Part shown: in pieces, positions 58,765-64,000 of the stretch
Position numbering within the stretch: the stretch's first letter is position 1
How the letters are laid out: the number at the start of each line of letters is the position of its first letter
Notes under the pieces: model-generated
Told to the model about the DNA's origin: nothing
The model's database searches: none
The model's input: only the letters and a program-made list of their open reading frames with translations
Position numbers and translations under genes: made by a program
Origin: Riptortus pedestris
Taxonomy: Eukaryota > Arthropoda > Insecta > Hemiptera > Alydidae
Direction of reading: 5' to 3'
NCBI GenBank assembly: GCA_019009955.1
Contig: CM032229.1
Span: 145,993,501 to 146,057,500 of the forward strand
Length of the DNA stretch: 64,000 bases

Positions 58765-59118
58765 ATATAATCGTTTTAAACAAAAAGAAAGATCAAGTTC
58801 CTTAACGGCTGAAATCGGACCTGGGTGAGGGGGGTTTAGAGGGGAAAAATTTAGATAATTCTTAATATATCCGTTATTATGATTCGCATCGAAAAATTGT
58901 ATAGAACCAATCTCATTGACTATCTTGGATATTAACTGAGATATTTGCATATTTTAGTTTTCGGTCTTCAACTCAAAGCCCCACTCCTACTCATCTCATA
59001 TTAACTATATTCTATTATGTTATGAAGCACTTTATTTTTGATGCTTAATTACTAGATAAATGCAAATACGTTGCGCGCGTGGGAAATTTGCTTAGTTAGC
59101 GCAGTGGCGGACTTTTCT
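58765..59118 (+). mobile_element. HINE-like element, 3' half
   Basis: Begins in the body ('gttttaaacaaaaagaaagatcaagttcc'), passes 'ctgggtgaggggggtttagagggg' and 'ctatcttggatattaactgagatatttgcat'. It ends 'gtgggaaatttgcttagttagcgcagtggcggac'. The hairpin is partly lost. Confidence 0.7.
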
Positions 59119-60249
59119 CTAATCAGCAGGCACTAATGATGGAGCTTGGTTTCTTAAGTGCACTCTGGGTATATTACAAAACTTGTAGAGGACATTATAA
59201 TGAATATTTTAATCATCATTCGCACTACAAATCATTAATTAAGGCCAAAAGTAATTCGCCTGCAACAATTTTATTATCAGAGTGTCCAATTTTATATGTC
59301 ACGTTCATGTGCAATGTGTATGGCTAAATACTTTACTTAGTTTGATAAGAAATTCAAAATATTACAATTATGGCAACATTAGAGAAGAGGTTTTGAGGTA
59401 AATTAAATACAATAGAAATACTCAGGATTGGCGAATGAAGACATTGAAGCATCTAGCTAAAGTAATTAGTGCAATTTCATATTGCATTAAACATCTAATT
59501 CCCAGAAGGGAAACGCAGTTGAAACAATTTAATTTGCTTTAGCAATTCCCGCATCCTGTTAATACCATTAAGAACATTGAAACCAAGTCTTCCTCGATGA
59601 ACAAAAGATACAGCAGTTCAGTTTACATTTTCTGATTCCGAGAAACCTAAAGAGCTCTAGAAGAATATGTAGAGTTTCTTTTTTTTTTTTCTTTTTTTTT
59701 TAATTTTAACTATTTTTAGTATTGTTGAAATTTAAATAAATAACGAATCCCATTAAATGACAAAAATAGCATAAATTTCAGTTAATCGTTGCAAAGGACA
59801 ATTAAAATACAGGTATATTTGAAGAAATCTGATGTCCATAACACACGACTCTATTTTACTCCTATTATTTTTTTTTATTAACGCTCTCTTTTAGTTACTC
59901 TGGCAAATTCCTATTAAATAAAATAAACAAATTGTTTTAGTGCACTTCATTTAAAATACTGTTATTTGAAAGAGACGTGCAACATGTACTTTTTTTTATA
60001 AACATGAAAGGCCCTTGATAAACAAGAAATCATCTGTAGGGGTGATATGTGGAAGTTTTTATTCTTCTCTAAACCCTCAATTCAACTTATCTAGTTTTGA
60101 TCAAAAGAGGATTGTCTTAACTAAGTTCTAAATATATAATTTCAATATTGTAATACTTGTTATTTTGAGTTATGGGAAATCCGTATATGTACCGACGTAG
60201 CGTCAAAATTAATTCCGAGAAGGTCATATGATAATAATTTTGTTTTGAA
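59119..60249. other. AT-rich intergenic sequence
   Basis: Several T and A runs. No gene or repeat could be supported. Confidence 0.35.
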
Positions 60250-60359
60250 CTGAAACCTTAATAGAAATTTACTATTGAGATCATACACATGATATGTGAT
60301 TACCGAAAAATTTCATCAAATGTCCATTCAACTAATAGTTGACGAAAATTATGTCCGTT

Positions 60360-60410
<51 letters not shown>

Positions 60411-60640
60411 TTATAAATATGCCGCTCTAGCGGTTGTAATTTTGGTTTGATCGTAACCGAACTCAATATATAAGTTTGTTAACTGCTAAAATGGGAAGGG
60501 GGGGGATTTTGAAAAGTCAGTATATCTCCGTTATTATAGGCCGGATGAAAGAGTTGCATACAGCATCATATCTAACATTTGAAGCCGCGATATTTGGATT
60601 TTTTAGCCTACAATAAACCCCCCACTCCTAATCATGTCAG
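60250..60640 (+). mobile_element. HINE-like element, diverged, TA/CA core
   Basis: 'aatagaaatttactattgagatcatacacatgat', then 'aatgtccattcaac...gacgaaaattatgtccgtttaaaatt', a TA then CA tract (60364-60409), 'gccgctctagcggttgtaattttggtttgatcg', and the G-rich body. The 3' end is lost. Confidence 0.65.
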
Positions 60641-60774
60641 AATAGAAAAACGCTGATATATTGATTTCAAGGGACCTATATTAAGCGAAATACACGCCGA
60701 TTCGTTGTATCGTGGCGTCATCAATCAAGATTTTACACACTTGTTTCGAAGAAGGTTTATTTGGTCTATACCAT

Positions 60775-61060
60775 TCTTGACATTTAACTGTTTCAGTTAA
60801 GACTAAAGATCATATTTTTTATTGTCAGAAATCGGACATGGAATAGTCGGGAAATAAAGGGGTGGGAGAGAATTCAAAAATTCAAAATATTTCCGTTCTA
60901 ATAACGGACTTCGACCGTAAAATGTTACAGAACAAATAGTGTTAAACTACTGCTGCTCAACAGTTGCTAATCAATGACTTTTTTAGTAACTAAAGTATTA
61001 ATAGAGTTATTCGGTTTTTTTTGTATTCAGCCTTCAGTAACCCCTCCCCCTCCAAGCTGC
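60775..61060 (+). mobile_element. HINE-like body fragment
   Basis: 'aagatcatattttttattgtcagaaatcggac', 'gggaaataaaggggtgggagagaattc', 'aaaatatttccgttctaataacggac' and 'ttcagccttcagtaacccct' follow the order of the family body. Confidence 0.5.
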
Positions 61061-61309
61061 ATTTTACCTATTGGATGTTTTACATGCAAAAGTTATTTTA
61101 CGTAAACCCTGAGGAATGGACATTTTTCCATTTGCAATACTTCTTTACTTCTTAGAAATAAGCAAAAACACTTTGACGCAGGTGTCCTATTGTAACTAGA
61201 TTTTCCAGGTACTGGTAAGTCATCTAACATTCTAATCTTTATTAATGTCTTAGTAAGGACCTTTTGTTAGTATAAGAACCTTTTTGGCCACGTAGGAAGC
61301 CAATATTTA

Positions 61310-62222
61310 ATTTTATTTCAGTATGTCGGTGTAAAATCAAACGATCTTGATAAACTTCTAAAATATCTCATCTTGATTAAGGCTTTAGTAACTGTAAAAA
61401 AACGAACACACGTGCTGTCATAATTTTCCAAAGAATGATTCTTTAAAGACCCACATCGAGCATATCTGGAAATAACATTGGAAAATTTGTTTGGATTACC
61501 TACGTCTTTAGACGCTCGATTTTCTCGCCTAGGTTCCATAACCTCCCCAGAATCTCCGTCGAACAAATCTTTTTGATAATTTATTGCTTCTGACTGCCTA
61601 ACCATCTTTTTGGCTTTAGGAAGGGTCAGCCCTTCCTGAATCTGAGGTGTCTCGACAGCTGCTGATCCCGAATACCTGTAACTAGCTTAAGCAGTATCAA
61701 TCCTCATGACATTTTCGACTCTCACATCTCTCCAATATTTTATGGAGGTCATTAATAAACTCATCTACTCTTTCCTCAGCTAATTGTTTTCTTTTTAGGA
61801 AAATGGTCCTATGATAAAATATATTTTTTCTTAGTAGAAAAATATTCATTAAACTGCTTCACAACAGAATCATACGAAGTCCTAGCTTCGACATTCATCC
61901 CAATAGACGTAGGCAGTTCCTCAGCGTCGGGCCCCATACAGAAAAACAACATACTAATCAGTTGATCTTGTGATTTAGCAGATAGACCAGTCGCCGAACG
62001 GAACATGCCAAACCGCTTGATTCAGGCACTCCATGACTGCGGATCCTGTACATCAAATATACCTGGAGGTTTTACCTGGTAAGAATTGTCGCTTCTCAAA
62101 CCAGCCTCATGTGTAAACAGCACAGAGGACAAAATGTCTTTCAACATCTCTGGTGAAGTCGACATCGCCTTTATCAGTTTACACCTGACACCATGTAAAA
62201 TAACGAACACACGTGCTGTCAC
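61310..62222 (-). pseudogene. Ty3/gypsy-type Gag remnant
   Basis: Reading the minus strand: QVKPPGIFDVQDPQSW then a TGA stop, continuing in frame RFGMFRSATGLSAKSQDQL, PDAEELPTSIG and VKQFNEYFSTKKK. After several breaks a zinc-knuckle-like RCGSLKNHSLEN follows. PPG-FD-W-W--RF----GL occurs near the N-terminal part of many arthropod gypsy Gag proteins. A 28-base word with one mismatch, ending AACGAACACACGTGCTGTCA, occurs at 61392 and again at 62193. It brackets the remnant and is coding (zinc-knuckle region) only in the 61392 copy. Pol is not seen. Confidence 0.6.
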
Positions 62223-62229
62223 TACAAGT

Positions 62230-64000
62230 CATTAACTAAACTAATAAAAGATAAACGAACATATGTTTAACATAACCTTTACCACAGTAACTGAATTTTC
62301 CTTTAAATGAAGTATTCTAATAAGAAGCTGTGCGTGTGTGTGTGAGAGAGAGCGCGTGCGTGCATCAGTGAACCTATAAAAAACTTGAGTATATAATGTT
62401 TCATCAGAAACTGAAGTCCATTACCCTTAAAACTCGAAAAATAAGCTTTCCTTCGAACTCATAGATATTTTTCATTAATGGTCAAAATAATTTGAGAGGT
62501 GGGGGCCCAAAAATGCAAATATCACTTTCATGTTAGAGATATATTATTAGATAATGTGTTCATCATAAAAAGAGGTCTCAAATTGTATTCTATTACATTT
62601 TTTATTGTGGATAGGAATAGAAATATTTGAATTAGTGTTTCTTAACCTCCCCACTACCCTATATTTAGGACAAAAGTCCTAAATAGTAAGCAAGGTGATA
62701 TATTTTACTATTGTTCTAAAAATTAGAAAAAGAGGACAATATTTAACGCTTGAGACGAGGCATCGTTCTGACAGGAGTTGCTTCACTGTTCACAGAACTT
62801 GTTCACTACTGTTCTTGCCTTAGCTTTCAGCTCATGCATCGATAAACGTTATATGTAATTTGCTCAAACCACTCCAAGCCAGACATCTTTGTAGACACCA
62901 GCGAAGATCACCCATCTCCACGGTTACACCCAGATTCTGTCTATCAAACAGATCATGAGGACATGTCTCGAGTTACGTCAAGAGAACATCCGCTCTGCTG
63001 ATAATAACAAACATCATCATTTATTTCCTTCCATTTTCCCCCTCCTTGTCATTTCTAGAGTAGCTGTAGACTGTTACTCTGCTCAATTTGAAGTTTTTAA
63101 TTGCTATTATCAATAAAAGTGCTTATTAAAAAGGCTTTCACGCATACTTTATATTTGACTTCGGATGATGTAGAGCTGCAGATCCAGAAAAGATTGGAAG
63201 AAGGCTTACCGCATAAAAGGATATCTTAATTCCAGGATTACAATAGTACCATGTTTTCATAAGATAAAATCATGGGAGGTGAGTGCTCCTCAGAAAACCT
63301 TTCTGGTCCAGTATAAGTATGTCAATATGTTTGCCCACATTTTGTCCAGATGAGCCAGTCGACATTTGACCAGACTACCTTATTTAGAGATTGCCGTGAC
63401 CTTCACACAAGGCTGCTCGGAAACCATTCCGAAATGTTAGGCACTATAGATGTTCGAGTGGCTACCTCACTCTTCACACCTGCAATAACCGACTATCATT
63501 CTTGTTTTAGAAGCCTTTGAGTTGGAAATAATATTCACGACCTTCTGATCCTTCAGAAAGGCCAGCCCCTCCGTAGTCCAACTCTGTCATCAGCGTTGTA
63601 GCTATGAATATGGAAGCAGGAGCTTTTAGTCTTCAGTGCTCAATAAATTGTTGTAAAGGAGAAACACCTTTTCCTATCTACCTGCTTCTGTTCCTTTAAT
63701 TTACGGTGACCTACCATTTCCTATCCCTGATCCTTATAATCCCCACAAACTATAATGTTGTAGCATATTTCATACATCCTGACCATTTTTGAGCAAGAGT
63801 CAGGGGGTCATCATGGCACACTGTTCCTAAAATGGAGCGGATTAGTGGGTTTTATTCTGATTTTGTGTTCACTAATCATTTTTACGTCAATATGCATAAC
63901 TCCTTCCAAAATTAATTAGACCACCGAGTTTGTCGCCTTCCTGTCAGTTTTTACTGCATTTTTATGGCATATGGAACTCTGAAGAATGGGGAAAAAATTG
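62230..64000. other. Unassigned sequence, GC-richer from about 62750
   Basis: A short HINE relic may lie at 62480-62530, and a GT/GA tract lies at 62333-62364. The part from about 62750 to 63700 is richer in G and C than most of the window. It has short open stretches and AATAAA at about 63113, so it could include an LTR or transcribed sequence. I could not define ends or a protein family. Confidence 0.3.

Noticed and set aside
58324..58950. 208-codon open frame on the minus strand
   Set aside because: It is antisense to the Penelope-like endonuclease and continues into a HINE body. The plus-strand frame is the one with conserved motifs.

Overview
The window is eukaryotic, strongly AT-rich and dominated by repeats. 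Long microsatellites, tRNA-derived SINEs and remnants of at least eight transposon classes fill most of it. Four compact genes share a TATA box about 32 bases upstream of a TCAGT initiator, which is the arthropod-type core promoter. An arthropod is therefore the best guess, perhaps a crustacean. The species cannot be settled from sequence alone. No rRNA, tRNA gene, CRISPR or prokaryotic operon is visible.

The main genic content is a dispersed cluster of four two-exon genes for short secreted peptides of 61-64 residues. They are at 15339-24328 (+), 27279-30222 (-), 41607-43374 (+) and 52421-56105 (+). Each has a 15-18 base first coding exon ending in a Lys codon, a phase-0 intron inside the signal peptide, and a second exon with the rest. 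Three mature peptides are rich in Gly, Tyr and His and end in a tail like YHPVPVVYKK. The fourth, on the minus strand, is acidic and diverged but keeps the exon layout, the predicted Gln at the mature N-terminus and a Y-x5-VVYxK tail. The genes at 41.6 and 52.4 kb are a segmental duplication: their proteins are identical while their introns do not align. A further orphan terminal exon of an unrecognised gene lies at 57389-57604 (-).

The most abundant repeat is a family with an AGCAGATTTCCC end, a microsatellite at a fixed internal site, and a GGGAAATCTGCT segment followed by a CGCAG-CCC-CTGCG hairpin at the other end. This layout matches Helentron-associated elements (HINE, like Drosophila INE-1/DINE-1 and the molluscan pearl elements). 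About ten near-complete copies and as many relics are present, several inside the introns of the peptide genes.

Other mobile DNA includes two hAT derivatives (one with an exact 8-bp target duplication), a piggyBac derivative bounded by TTAA, and two Merlin elements nested in a SINE (the inner with an exact 8-bp duplication). There is also an inverted-repeat element carrying a KRBA2-like integrase C-terminus, a mariner-like transposase wreck, several Jockey-like LINE tails, a Penelope-like GIY-YIG relic, a Ty3/gypsy Gag relic and a solo LTR. A nested palindrome at 11861-12063 contains a near-canonical hammerhead ribozyme core. Regions without an entry are AT-rich sequence in which I see nothing supportable.
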